A stretch of 64,000 bases of DNA from Streptomyces coacervatus (GCF_029223485.1 NZ_JARHTP010000007.1:124001-188000), one strand, 5' to 3'. Positions 34,470-43,411 are shown, counted from the stretch's first letter. Translations and numbers: made by a program. The notes: generated by a model not told the origin, from the sequence alone.

Positions 34470-35486
34470 GTGAACGGCGACTGGCTCCTACGCGGCCGTG
34501 ACGGCCGGCTGAGTGTCTATCTCCCGACGGACGATGCCGTCCTGACCCGGGCGGAATGCTCATCCGGCGGCCCCTGGACGGCCGCGCGCAGGGTCGGCGG
34601 CGAGCAGCAGCTGCACCCGTCTCCCGCGGTCGGACACGGCAACGACTCCTACGCCCATCTGGTCTCCTGGCGGCCCACCGTGTCCGGCGAGGCGGGCCTC
34701 GTGCACTCCACCCACTTCCGGCCTCGGCTCGCGGCCCTCGACTGGGCGCCGGTCGGGCACCCGAACAAGAAGGGATCCCGCACCGGCCCGCCCGCCGTCG
34801 CGGTCGACGCCGAGGGGCGCGCCCATGTCTTCGTCCGCAACAACGGCGGCGGGGTGAGCATGGTCGCGCAGAAGGCGAAGGGTGGCTGGGACCCGTGGCG
34901 TGACCTCAAGGGGCGTGAGATACAAGGGGAGTTGGCGGCGGTGACGGGGGAGTCGGGGCTCGTGGAGCTGTACGCGGCCGTCCCCGGCGGCATTCTGCAC
35001 TGGCTCCAGGAGGAGGCGGGCGGCCAGCCGGCCCTTGAGGAGGCGATGGAGGCCCCGGTCCGCCCCGACACCCTGTACGCGCTGGCCACCTCCCCGGATG
35101 CCACGACCCTCTTCTACACCGACGACTCGGGCGACCTGTGCGCCTGGCGCCCCGGCGCCAAGCCCGTCACCCTGCTGCCCTCCGCCGGACCCGGCCCCGT
35201 CTCGGCCGTCCGCTGCGAACTCGACGGCCACGACTGCACGTTGCTCGCCCAGCGATCGGCGAGCGGCCGCGTCGCCTTCGCCGCGTACCCGACCGAGCAG
35301 GAGTCGGCCGGCGCCTGGTGGACCGAGTCGGGCCCCGCACTTCCCGCGGACGCCGCGGTGTCCCTCGCGGTGGACGAGGACGGCCGCGTGGTGGCGGCAA
35401 CGTTGTCCCCGTCGACCGGACAGCTCCTCCTCACCCGCCGCAAGGACGAGCCGGGGCTGGCACTGGAGGCCTGGCGGGAGCTGTGA
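34470..35486 (+). CDS. Predicted beta-propeller-like protein of unknown function
   Basis: A 338-residue soluble protein without signal peptide or membrane helix. It has regularly spaced tryptophan/glycine strands with repeats such as GPPAVAVDAEGRAHVFVRN and ADAAVSLAVDEDGRVVAATL, about 50-60 residues apart, in the manner of tectonin-like or sialidase-like beta-propellers. I do not recognise a catalytic motif. It is monocistronic, divergent from the dehydrogenase and convergent on fadB through a shared terminator. GTG 34470 is a weak start with no clear ribosome site; it may be leaderless. Confidence 0.65.
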   Translation: MNGDWLLRGRDGRLSVYLPTDDAVLTRAECSSGGPWTAARRVGGEQQLHPSPAVGHGNDSYAHLVSWRPTVSGEAGLVHSTHFRPRLAALDWAPVGHPNKKGSRTGPPAVAVDAEGRAHVFVRNNGGGVSMVAQKAKGGWDPWRDLKGREIQGELAAVTGESGLVELYAAVPGGILHWLQEEAGGQPALEEAMEAPVRPDTLYALATSPDATTLFYTDDSGDLCAWRPGAKPVTLLPSAGPGPVSAVRCELDGHDCTLLAQRSASGRVAFAAYPTEQESAGAWWTESGPALPADAAVSLAVDEDGRVVAATLSPSTGQLLLTRRKDEPGLALEAWREL

Positions 35487-35497
35487 GCCGGAAAGCA

Positions 35498-35531
35498 AAG
35501 AGGGCCTCCGCCCGAAAGCGGAGGCCCTCTT
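35498..35531. terminator. Bidirectional terminator hairpin
   Basis: A perfect 14-bp stem (AAGAGGGCCTCCGC / GCGGAGGCCCTCTT) with a 6-base loop lies between the convergent 34470 gene and fadB, giving an A-tract on one side and TT on the other. Confidence 0.88.
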
Positions 35532-35547
35532 CACATGCGCCTGTGTG

Positions 35548-37674
35548 CTACGCCGGAACCGACGCCAGGCCAGGAGCCAGGAACTTCTTGCCGTTCACGC
35601 GCTCGGAGACACCCTCGCGGTCCAGGTACGGCGTGATGCCGCCCAGGTGGAAGGGCCAGCCGGCGCCCGTGATCAGGCAGAGGTCGATGTCCTGGGCCTC
35701 GGCGACGACGCCCTCGTCGAGCATGAGCCCGATCTCCTGGGCGACGGCGTCGAGGACGCGCTCGCGGACCTGCTCCTCGGTCAGGACGACATCGCCCTGC
35801 TTCAGGAGCGCGGCGACCTCGGGGTCGAGCTCGGGCTTCCCGCTGTCGTAGACGTAGAAGCCGCGCTTGCCCGCCTTGACGACGGCCGCGAGGTTCGGGG
35901 AGACCGTGAAGCGCTCCGGGAAGGCCCGGTTGAGGGTCTCGGAGACGTGCAGGCCGATGGCCGGACCGACCAGCTCCAGCAGCACCAGCGGGGACATCGG
36001 CAGACCGAGCGGCTCGACGGCCTTCTCGGCGACCTCGACCGGGGTGCCCTCGTCGATGACGTTCTGGATCTCGCCCATGAAGCGGGTGAGGATGCGGTTC
36101 ACGACGAACGCCGGGGCGTCCTTGACCAGAACCGCGGTCTTCTTCAGCTTCTTGGCAACGGCGAAGGCGGTCGCGAGCGACGCGTCGTCGGTCGCCTCGC
36201 CCCGTACGATCTCCAGCAGCGGGAGGATCGCGACCGGGTTGAAGAAGTGGAAGCCCACGACCCGCTCGGGGTTCTTGAGCTTCGACGCCATCTCGGAGAC
36301 GGACAGCGAGGAGGTGTTGGTGGCGAGGATCGCGTGCGCCGGGGCGACCGCCTCGACCTCGGCGAACACCTGCTGCTTGACGCCGATCTCCTCGAAGACG
36401 GCCTCGATGATGAAGTCGGCGTCGGAGAAGCCCTCGGCCTTGTCCAGCACACCGGTGACCAGGGCCTTGAGGCGGTTGGCCTTGTCCTGGTTGATACGGC
36501 CCTTGCCGAGCAGCTTCTCGATCTCGGCGTGGACGTAGCCCACACCCTTGTCGACGCGCTCCTGGTCGATGTCGGTCAGCACGACCGGCACCTCCAGGCG
36601 GCGCAGGAAGAGCAGGGCGAGCTGCGAGGCCATGAGGCCCGCGCCCACGACGCCCACCTTGGTGACCGGACGCGCCAGCGACTTGTCCGGCGCACCGGCG
36701 GGACGCTTGCCGCGCTTCTGCACCAGGTTGAACGCGTAGATGCCGGCGCGCAGTTCGCCACCCATGATCAGGTCGGCGAGGGCGACATCCTCGGCGTCGT
36801 AGCCCTGCTGCAGGTCGCCGTTCTTGGCGGCGGCGATGATGTCGAGGGCGCGGTAGGCGGCCGGAGCGGCCCCGTGCACCTTGCTGTCCGCGATGAAGCG
36901 GCCCTTGGCGACGGCCTGGTCCCAGGCCTCACCGCGGTCGATCACCGGACGCTCGACCTCGACGTCGCCCTTCAGCACCTGGGCGGTCCAGATCAGCGAC
37001 TGCTCCAGGAAGTCGGCGCCCTCGAAGATCGCGTCCGCGATTCCGAGGTCGAAGACCTGCTGGCCCTTGAGCTGCTTGTTCTGGTTGAGGCTGTTCTCGA
37101 TGATCACCGAGACGGCCTTGTCGGCACCGATCAGGTTCGGAAGGATCGTGCAGCCGCCCCAGCCGGGGACCAGACCGAGGAAGACCTCGGGGAGGGAGAA
37201 GGCCGGGAGCGCCTTCGAGACGGTGCGGTACTTGCAGTGCAGACCGACCTCGACGCCACCGCCCATCGCGGCACCGTTGTAGTACGCGAAGGTCGGCACC
37301 GCGATGCCGGACAGGCGCTTGAAGACCTCGTGGCCGCCCTTGCCGATGGCGAGCGCGTCCTTGTGCTCCTTCAGCAGCTCGACGCCCTTGAGGTCGGCGC
37401 CGACCGCGAAGATGAACGGCTTGCCGGTGATGCCGACACCGACGATCTCGCCGGCCGCGGCCTCCTTCTCGACCTGGTCGATGGCGGTGTTCAGATTCGC
37501 CAGCGAGGCCGGGCCGAAGGTGGTCGGCTTGGTGTGGTCGAAGCCGTTGTCCAGCGTGATGAGCGCGAAGCGCCCGGCGCCGAACGGCAGGTCGAGGTGG
37601 CGTACGTGCGCGGACGTCACGACCTCGTCGGGGAACAGCTCGGCCGCACCCTTCAGGAGTTCGGTGGTGCTCAC
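35548..37674 (-). CDS. fadB: Fatty acid oxidation multifunctional protein (enoyl-CoA hydratase / 3-hydroxyacyl-CoA dehydrogenase)
   Basis: A 708-residue fusion. The N-terminal crotonase domain (about 1-310) carries the oxyanion-hole segments FAVGADLKG and YYNGAAMGGGVEVGLHCKYR and the catalytic PEVFLGLVPGWGG; the dehydrogenase part (about 330-700) starts with the NAD motif KVGVVGAGLMASQLALLF and has GFHFFNPVAILPLLEIV and VNRILTRFMGE. It hydrates enoyl-CoA and oxidises the 3-hydroxy product in beta-oxidation. GTG 37674 overlaps the upstream thiolase stop (GTGA), so fadA and fadB are coupled and the enzymes probably form a complex. Confidence 0.93.
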   Translation of the reverse strand: MSTTELLKGAAELFPDEVVTSAHVRHLDLPFGAGRFALITLDNGFDHTKPTTFGPASLANLNTAIDQVEKEAAAGEIVGVGITGKPFIFAVGADLKGVELLKEHKDALAIGKGGHEVFKRLSGIAVPTFAYYNGAAMGGGVEVGLHCKYRTVSKALPAFSLPEVFLGLVPGWGGCTILPNLIGADKAVSVIIENSLNQNKQLKGQQVFDLGIADAIFEGADFLEQSLIWTAQVLKGDVEVERPVIDRGEAWDQAVAKGRFIADSKVHGAAPAAYRALDIIAAAKNGDLQQGYDAEDVALADLIMGGELRAGIYAFNLVQKRGKRPAGAPDKSLARPVTKVGVVGAGLMASQLALLFLRRLEVPVVLTDIDQERVDKGVGYVHAEIEKLLGKGRINQDKANRLKALVTGVLDKAEGFSDADFIIEAVFEEIGVKQQVFAEVEAVAPAHAILATNTSSLSVSEMASKLKNPERVVGFHFFNPVAILPLLEIVRGEATDDASLATAFAVAKKLKKTAVLVKDAPAFVVNRILTRFMGEIQNVIDEGTPVEVAEKAVEPLGLPMSPLVLLELVGPAIGLHVSETLNRAFPERFTVSPNLAAVVKAGKRGFYVYDSGKPELDPEVAALLKQGDVVLTEEQVRERVLDAVAQEIGLMLDEGVVAEAQDIDLCLITGAGWPFHLGGITPYLDREGVSERVNGKKFLAPGLASVPA

Positions 37675-38897
37675 TTGTTGCCTCCGGCGTCCTTGTGGTT
37701 CGGGTTCTCCCAGATCACCGTGGCGCCCATGCCGAAGCCGACACACATGGTGGTGAGGCCGTAACGGACCTCCGGCTGCTCCTCGAACTGACGGGCCAGC
37801 TGCGTCATCAGACGCACACCCGACGAGGCCAGCGGGTGGCCGTACGCGATGGCGCCGCCGTACTGGTTGACGCGCGCGTCGTCGTCGGCGATGCCGTAGT
37901 GCTCCAGGAAGGCGAGCACCTGGACGGCGAAGGCCTCGTTGATCTCGAAGAGGTTGATGTCCTCGATCGACAGACCGGCCTTGGCGAGAGCCTTCTCGGT
38001 CGCCGGGATCGGACCGTAGCCCATGACCTCCGGCTCGACGCCCGCGAAGGCGTACGAGACGAGACGCATCTTGACCGGCAGGTTGTTCTCGCGGGCGAAG
38101 TCCTCGGAGGCGATGATCGAGGCGGTCGCACCGTCGTTCAGACCGGCCGCGTTACCGGCGGTGACCCGGCCGTGGACACGGAACGGCGTCTTCAGACCGG
38201 AGAGGTTCTCCAGGGTGGTACCGGGACGCATCGGCTCGTCCGCCGTCACCAGACCCCAGCCGGTCTCACCGGCCTCCGGGTTGGTGCGGCGCACCGAGAT
38301 CGGCACCAGGTCCTGCTGGATCTTGCCGTTGGCGTACGCCTTGGCGGCCTTCTCCTGCGAGCGCACGGCGTACTCGTCGGCGCGCTGCTTGGTGATCGTC
38401 GGGTAGCGGTCGTGCAGGTTCTCGGCGGTCATGCCCATGAACAGCGCCGACTCGTCGACCAGCTTCTCGCTGACGAAGCGCGGGTTCGGGTCCACGCCCT
38501 CACCCATCGGGTGGCGCCCCATGTGCTCGACACCACCGGCGATGACGGCGTCGTACGCACCGAAGGCGATGGAGCCGGCGGTCGTCGTCACGGCGGTCAG
38601 CGCACCGGCACACATACGGTCGATCGAGTAGCCCGGGACCGACTGCGGGAGACCGGCGAGGATGCCGGCCGTACGACCGAGGGTGAGCCCCTGGTCACCG
38701 ATCTGCGTGGTCGCGGCGATGGCGACCTCGTCGATCTTCTTCGGGTCGAGACCGGGGTTGCGGCGCAGCAGCTCCCGGATCGCCTTCACGACGAGGTCGT
38801 CGGCGCGGGTCTCGTGGTAGATGCCCTTCGGGCCCGCCTTGCCGAACGGGGTACGGACGCCGTCGACGAAGACGACGTCCCTGACGGTACGAGGCAC
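37671..38897 (-). CDS. fadA: Acetyl-CoA acyltransferase (3-ketoacyl-CoA thiolase)
   Basis: A 408-residue thiolase for the last step of beta-oxidation. Motifs are the acylated Cys in SIDRMCAGALTAV, GGVEHMGRHPMG, NEAFAVQ, the GHPLASSGVRL His motif and the second Cys in GLTTMCVGFGMGATV. It is the first gene of the fadAB operon, with a GGAGGA site before GTG 38897. Palindromic sequences 50-90 bases upstream are likely control elements. Confidence 0.93.
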   Translation of the reverse strand: MPRTVRDVVFVDGVRTPFGKAGPKGIYHETRADDLVVKAIRELLRRNPGLDPKKIDEVAIAATTQIGDQGLTLGRTAGILAGLPQSVPGYSIDRMCAGALTAVTTTAGSIAFGAYDAVIAGGVEHMGRHPMGEGVDPNPRFVSEKLVDESALFMGMTAENLHDRYPTITKQRADEYAVRSQEKAAKAYANGKIQQDLVPISVRRTNPEAGETGWGLVTADEPMRPGTTLENLSGLKTPFRVHGRVTAGNAAGLNDGATASIIASEDFARENNLPVKMRLVSYAFAGVEPEVMGYGPIPATEKALAKAGLSIEDINLFEINEAFAVQVLAFLEHYGIADDDARVNQYGGAIAYGHPLASSGVRLMTQLARQFEEQPEVRYGLTTMCVGFGMGATVIWENPNHKDAGGNK

Positions 38898-38945
38898 GAT
38901 GGCTCTCCTCCAGATGCGGGATGGCACTGCTGCGGCACGCATGCG

Positions 38946-38983
38946 CTGAGCGCGCGCTCAGGACCCATGCTACTTACGGGTAA
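38946..38983. promoter_or_regulatory. fadAB promoter region with two palindromes
   Basis: CTGAGCGCGCGCTCAG (38946-38961) is a perfect 16-bp palindrome, and TTACGGGTAA (38974-38983), flanked by CTAC and GTAG, is a second. On the minus strand a TAGCAT sequence beside the second site could be the -10 element, placing the first palindrome in the early transcribed region. A fatty-acid-responsive TetR regulator is the natural candidate. Confidence 0.5.
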
Positions 38984-39047
38984 CGTAGCTGCACAGTCCT
39001 GGAGGGTGGAGCGGCGAACGTCACATCGAAACAGGCGGTGGGGTAGC

Positions 39048-39110
39048 GCCCTTTAAGGGGCGCGGGGAACTGCGCGAGCAACCACAACGCACCCGCAGTC
39101 CCGTACGGCG
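39048..39110. repeat. Dispersed hairpin repeat copy, left border of decayed island
   Basis: AAGGGGCGCGGGGAACTGCG followed by CGAGCAACCACAA, the reverse orientation of the 5921/29191/59167 copies. The same segment recurs in the same orientation at 40275, so the pair brackets the tnpB/permease island. Confidence 0.85.
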
Positions 39111-39165
39111 ATTACCGAGGCGGCGCTGTGGACCCTCTGGGCGTCAGTACCGGCGTAGGCACCGG

Positions 39166-39760
39166 ATGCGACTCACCCCCGCCGAGCTGCCGAGTGCGAA
39201 GACGTTCCGGGTCACCTTCCGCAACGGCCAGTGGCACATCGCGTTCGCCGTCATCCCCGAGCCGATCGACGCGCCCGGCACGGGTGAGGTCATCGGCATC
39301 GACCGGGGCGTGAAGATCACCGCCGCCCTGTCGGATGGGCGGAAGCTGAACTGCCCGCAGCTCACCACGAAGGAGCGTGCGCAGCCCGCAAGCATCAGCG
39401 GCGGGCCGCCCGCGCGCCGAAGGGCAGCGAGGCCAAGACCGCCGAGTACGCCAAGGTCGCCAAGCTCAGGGCACGTGAGGCCGACCGGCGTAAGGACTGG
39501 TGTGAGAAGACCAGCACGATGCTTGCCCGCACCTATCGCCTGGTGCGGTTCGAGAAGCTGAACATCAAGAACATGACCGCCTCCGCGAAGGGGACGGTTG
39601 AGCAGCCCGGCAAGAGGGTCGGGCAGAAGGCCGGGCCGCTCCGGACCGGGTCGAGGACGTCCCCGCACCCTTTACGTCTCTGCGTTGCTCCGCCTGCGGG
39701 TGGATCGAGAAGAAGGCGCGTCACTTGCAACGCGGATACCAATGCAGCAGCCAATGTCGC
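39166..39760 (+). pseudogene. tnpB: Decayed IS200/IS605-type tnpB (RuvC-like RNA-guided nuclease remnant)
   Basis: The C-terminal two thirds of a TnpB can be pieced together from different frames. One frame gives FRVTFRNGQWHIAFAVIPEP and GEVIGIDRGVKITAALSDG, the first RuvC Asp. A frameshift near 39385 leads to a stretch rich in KAREADRRKDW-like codons, then RLVRFEKLNIKNMTASAKGT with the RuvC Glu. A deletion removes most of the region up to a zinc-ribbon half (LRCSACGW), and the end CNADTNAAANVA carries the last Asp. The N-terminus is missing. It is a dead fragment; no left or right end hairpins or TnpA are visible. It runs straight into the truncated permease. Confidence 0.8.
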
Positions 39761-39761
39761 G

Positions 39762-40264
39762 GACTCTTCCTGCTCGCCGCGCTGGTCCCCGGCGTCACCA
39801 CCCAGGTGGCGACCTTCCAGATCGTCAACAGCTTCGGAATGTTCAACACCCTCTGGGCGCCGATCGCGCTCTACATGGGCACGGACATCGTCTCGATCTA
39901 CATCTTCCTGCAGTTCGTACGATCCATACCGGCCTCACTGGACGAGGCCGCCAGCATCGACGGCGCCAACGCCTTCACGATCTACCGCAAGATCACCTTC
40001 CCGCTTCTGAAACCGGCCATCGCCACCGTGGTGATCGTGAAGGGGATCACCGTCTACAACGACTTCTACATCCCCCTCCTCTACATGCCGTCCCAGGATC
40101 TTGGCGTGATCTCGACGTCCCTGTTCCGCTTCAAGGGCCCGTTCGGCGCCCACTGGGAAACGATCTCGGCAGGAGCAATCCTCGTCATCCTGCCGACACT
40201 GATCGTCTTCCTGTGCCTTCAGAGGTACATCTACAACGGCTTCACCAGAGGAGCGACGCGGTGA
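39762..40264 (+). pseudogene. Truncated carbohydrate ABC transporter permease (MalG type), N-terminus lost
   Basis: About 165 residues corresponding to the C-terminal half of a sugar permease. It begins abruptly in a membrane segment (LFLLAALVPGVTTQVATFQI), then has NTLWAPIALYMGTDIV, an intact EAA loop (IPASLDEAASIDGANAFTIY) and the normal end RYIYNGFTRGATR. The upstream half and the other transporter genes are absent, and the reading frame continues backwards into tnpB sequence. It is therefore a breakpoint remnant and cannot work as a transporter. Confidence 0.82.
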
Positions 40265-40274
40265 GGTGTTTGTC

Positions 40275-40320
40275 TTCAGGGGCGCGAGGAACTGCGCGAG
40301 CAACCACAAACAACCCGTAG
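40275..40320. repeat. Dispersed hairpin repeat copy, right border of decayed island
   Basis: CAGGGGCGCGAGGAACTGCG then CGAGCAACCACAAA, the same orientation as 39048-39110. It lies at the convergent end between the permease fragment and rnd. Confidence 0.85.
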
Positions 40321-40348
40321 TCGCCGCACAAGAGAACCCTTACGGCGG

Positions 40349-41653
40349 CTAGGCGGAAAGTGCCGCCACCAACACCGGCGTTACCTGCTCGACCTGCCAA
40401 GCCCGTGCGCCGAAACCTGCAAGCGCGGCCCCAACCGCCTCCCCGTCAACAACCTTCGGCGGCTCCCAGCAAACCCTCCGCACCGTATCCGGCGTAATCA
40501 GGTTCTCCTGAGGCATGTTCAGCTGCTCGGCCAGGGCGGACACAGCCGCCCGAGCCGCCGACAGGCGAGCCGCAGCAGCCGGATCCTTGTCGGCCCACGC
40601 ACGCGGCGGCGGAGGCCCGGTGACCGGCTGCCCCGGCGCCGGCAACTGCGCCTCGGCCAAAGCCTTCGCACGATCCACCGCAGCCTGCCACTGCTCCAGC
40701 TGCCGCCGCCCCATCCGGTTCCCGAACCCGTTCAAGGCGGCCAGCGCGAGCGCGTTGCCCGGAAGGGAGAGCGCCGCCTCCACAATGGCGGCGTCCCCGA
40801 GCACCTTCCCCGGCGACACATCCCTGCGCTGGGCGATCCGGTCCCGCGTCTGCCACAGCTCCCGCACCACGGCGAGCTGCCGGCGCCGCCGGACCTTGTG
40901 CATCCCGGACGTACGCCGCCAGGGATCCTTGCGCGGCTCCGGCGGCGGCGCGGACGCGATCGCGTCGAACTCCTGCCGGGCCCACTCGAGCTTGCCCTGC
41001 CGGTCCAGCTCCTTCTCCAGCGCGTCGCGCAGATCGACGAGGAGCTCGACGTCCAGCGCCGCGTACCGCAGCCACGGCTCGGGCAGCGGGCGGGTCGACC
41101 AGTCGACGGCGGAGTGGCCCTTTTCGAGTACGAAGCCGAGGACGCCCTCGACCATGGCGCCGAGGCCGACCCTGGGGAATCCGGCCAGGCGTCCCGCGAG
41201 CTCGGTGTCGAACAGCCGCGTCGGCACCATGCCTATCTCGCGCAGACACGGAAGATCCTGGGTGGCCGCGTGCAGCACCCACTCGACGCCGGACAGCGCC
41301 TCGCCGAGGCCCGACAGATCGGGGCAGGCCACCGGGTCGATCAGCGCGGTCCCGGCGCCCTCGCGGCGCAGCTGCACGAGATACGCGCGCTGGCCGTAGC
41401 GGTAGCCGGAGGCGCGCTCGGCGTCGACGGCGACGGGGCCGGAACCGGCCGCGAAGGCGGCGACCACCTCCGCGAGCGCGTCCGCGTCGGCGATCACGGG
41501 CGGAATGCCCTCGCGCGGCTCGAGCAGAGGGATCGGCTCTGAGGCCGGTTCTGTGCTCGGCGCCCCCGTAACAGATGTTCCGCCGTCTTCCGGAGGGGCG
41601 CCTCCGGTGGTTCGCAGTGAGCTGTCTGCTGCGGTCTCTTGGGCGTCGGTCAC
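40349..41653 (-). CDS. rnd: Ribonuclease D
   Basis: A 434-residue 3'-5' exonuclease acting on structured RNAs such as tRNA precursors. After a disordered 50-residue N-terminus comes the DEDD domain: VAVDAERASGYRYGQRAYLVQL (Asp-Glu), ATQDLPCLREIG and FDTELAGRL (Asp), and YAALDVELLVDLRDALE (final Tyr and Asp, the DEDDy form). An HRDC domain follows (residues about 250-330, LWQTRDRIAQRRDVSPGKVL). GTG 41653 is the only plausible start. Confidence 0.92.
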   Translation of the reverse strand: MTDAQETAADSSLRTTGGAPPEDGGTSVTGAPSTEPASEPIPLLEPREGIPPVIADADALAEVVAAFAAGSGPVAVDAERASGYRYGQRAYLVQLRREGAGTALIDPVACPDLSGLGEALSGVEWVLHAATQDLPCLREIGMVPTRLFDTELAGRLAGFPRVGLGAMVEGVLGFVLEKGHSAVDWSTRPLPEPWLRYAALDVELLVDLRDALEKELDRQGKLEWARQEFDAIASAPPPEPRKDPWRRTSGMHKVRRRRQLAVVRELWQTRDRIAQRRDVSPGKVLGDAAIVEAALSLPGNALALAALNGFGNRMGRRQLEQWQAAVDRAKALAEAQLPAPGQPVTGPPPPRAWADKDPAAAARLSAARAAVSALAEQLNMPQENLITPDTVRRVCWEPPKVVDGEAVGAALAGFGARAWQVEQVTPVLVAALSA

Positions 41654-41679
41654 GTGTCAAGGGTATCTGTGTATGGACA

Positions 41680-41713
41680 GCGCCCGCCGACGTAACGTTC
41701 CGTCGGCGGGCGC
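41680..41713. terminator. Terminator hairpin between response regulator and rnd
   Basis: A perfect 13-bp stem (GCGCCCGCCGACG / CGTCGGCGGGCGC) with an 8-base loop. It is downstream of the regulator gene and 27 bases upstream of the rnd start. The rest of the 214-bp gap shows no gene. Confidence 0.75.
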
Positions 41714-41867
41714 CTGGGGGTCGTAAACCAGTCAGGTCGGTGAAAGATCCGGTTCACGACAGGAGGGACACGGGCGGAGAATCAGCGGCCGATTCCGTTC
41801 ACGTCCGTGAATGGCAGAGATGTACGGGACAGAGACATACAGGGTAGGGGCGTCTGGGGCGGTGGGG

Positions 41868-42530
41868 TCAGTGGATGATGCCGGTCCGCAGGGCCACCGC
41901 GACCATTCCGGCGCGGTCGCCCGTGCCGAGCTTGCGGGCGATCCGGGCGAGATGGCTCTTGACGGTCAGTGCGGACAGGCCCATGGAGACGCCGATCGCC
42001 TTGTTCGACTGGCCCTCCGCGACCAGTCGCAGCACCTCGACCTCGCGGCCGGAGAGTTCACGGTAGCCACCCGGGTGACTCGGGGCACCCGGGGGGCGGC
42101 GGTGCATACGGGCGGCGGCGGAACCGATGGGGGCGGCACCGGGTCGGGTGGGGAGCCCGACGTTCGTACGGGTGCCGGTGACGACGTAGCCCTTGACGCC
42201 GCCCGCGAGGGCGTTGCGTACGGCGCCGATGTCGTCGGCGGCCGACAGGGCGAGGCCGTTGGGCCAGCCCGCCGCGCGGGTCTCCGAGAGGATGGTGAGG
42301 CCGGAGCCGTCGGGCAGATGGACGTCGGCGACGCAGATGTCGCGGGGGTTGCCGATGCGGGGACGAGCCTCCGCGATGGACGAGGCCTCGATGACATCGC
42401 GCACACCGAGCGCCCACAGGTGGCGGGTGACGGTGGAGCGGACGCGGGGATCGGCCACGACCACCATGGCGGTCGGCTTGTTCGGGCGGTAGGCGACCAG
42501 GCTTGCGGGCTGCTCGAGGAGAACGGACAC
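41868..42530 (-). CDS. Orphan NarL/LuxR-type response regulator
   Basis: A 220-residue protein. The receiver-like domain (about 20-130) contains the phosphorylatable Asp69 in VADVHLPDGSG, but the usual acidic pair at the first strand is reduced to AD (VVVADPRV) and the domain is short. A flexible linker rich in Pro/Arg leads to a LuxR helix-turn-helix (about 158-215, LSGREVEVLRLVAEGQSNKAIG, then LTVKSHLARIARKLG). No sensor kinase is adjacent, so it is an orphan regulator, perhaps phosphorylation-independent. GTG 42530 is the chosen start. Confidence 0.87.
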   Translation of the reverse strand: MSVLLEQPASLVAYRPNKPTAMVVVADPRVRSTVTRHLWALGVRDVIEASSIAEARPRIGNPRDICVADVHLPDGSGLTILSETRAAGWPNGLALSAADDIGAVRNALAGGVKGYVVTGTRTNVGLPTRPGAAPIGSAAARMHRRPPGAPSHPGGYRELSGREVEVLRLVAEGQSNKAIGVSMGLSALTVKSHLARIARKLGTGDRAGMVAVALRTGIIH

Positions 42531-42654
42531 CAGGCCTCCTGGGGTGCGGGACGGCTTTCAAGGTCACAGTCGTCTTCGGCATCAAACCCGAAGTCCTTTA
42601 GGGAAAGATCACGATTTAGTGAGTATCAATTAGTGCAATTCGGACACGCGATCG

Positions 42655-42682
42655 ATCACGTGATGAACGAATCGGTTCGTTC
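42655..42682. promoter_or_regulatory. Adjacent palindromes upstream of the response regulator
   Basis: ATCACGTGAT (42655-42664) is followed at once by GAACGAATCGGTTCGTTC (42665-42682), a perfect 7-bp inverted repeat with a 4-base centre. They lie 125-150 bases upstream of the regulator start in an AT-rich patch and could be operators, or a terminator for the DUF3000 gene. Confidence 0.45.
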
Positions 42683-42742
42683 GCGGCTCTGTTCGTGACT
42701 GAAAGTGGCCGTATCGACAAAGTGACGGCCAGTGGGTGACGG

Positions 42743-43411
42743 TCAGCGTGACTGCGGGTCCCGCCGCTGCGGCAGCGTCACGATCGAGGCGTCGCCCGGA
42801 CCGGCCGGCGGCAGGCCCGCGACCTGGGCCAGCAGGTCGCACCAGGAGGCCAGGTGGGACGCAGTGTCCGGGACGCCGCCCAGGCCCTCACGGGGCGTCC
42901 AGGAGGCGCGGATCTCGATCTGCGAGGCGGCAGGGCGCTCCGCCAGGCCGCCGAAGTAGTGGGAGCTCGCGCGGGTGACGGTACCGCTCGCTTCGCCGTA
43001 CGACAGGCTGCGCGCCTGGAGGGCGCCGGTCAGCCAGGACCAGCACACGTCGGGCAGCAGCGGATCGGCGGCCATCTCCGGCTCCAGCTCCGCGCGCACC
43101 AGCGTCACCAGCCGGAAGGCGCCCCGCCAGGCGTCGTGCCCGTCCGGGTCGTGCAGCAGCACCAGCCGGCCGTCGGCCAGGTCCTGGTCACCGTCGACGA
43201 CCGCGGCCTCCAACGCATACGCGAAGGGCGCGAGCCGCTTGGGCGCCGGCGCCGGCTCGACCTCGATCTGCGGCCGCAGCCGCGCGGTCCTCAGCGCGTC
43301 GACGGCAGCCCGGAAGGGCAACGGAGGTGCACTGCTGCCATTCCGGTCCCCCTCCTTGGTGTCGTCCATTCCGTCAGCGCCGTCCGACAGTCGTCCCTGA
43401 GCCGCAGCCAT
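42743..43411 (-). CDS. DUF3000 family protein
   Basis: About 222 residues, an actinobacterial protein of unknown function conserved beside hemE. Recognisable family segments are FRAAVDALRTARLRPQIEVE, RLAPFAYALEAAVVDG, LVLLHDPDGHDAWRGAFRLVT, WSWLTGAL, GTVTRASSHYFGGL and QIEIRASWTP. It is a single globular domain with no signal peptide. The start is uncertain: ATG 43411 gives the N-terminus I remember for homologues, but ATG 43369 is possible. It is divergent from hemE with a 126-bp gap. Confidence 0.75.
   Translation of the reverse strand: MAAAQGRLSDGADGMDDTKEGDRNGSSAPPLPFRAAVDALRTARLRPQIEVEPAPAPKRLAPFAYALEAAVVDGDQDLADGRLVLLHDPDGHDAWRGAFRLVTLVRAELEPEMAADPLLPDVCWSWLTGALQARSLSYGEASGTVTRASSHYFGGLAERPAASQIEIRASWTPREGLGGVPDTASHLASWCDLLAQVAGLPPAGPGDASIVTLPQRRDPQSR

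Noticed and set aside
35397..35408. GCAACGTTGTCC resembling the GACAACGTTGTC operator
   Set aside because: It lies inside a coding sequence, has mismatches in both arms and no related gene downstream.
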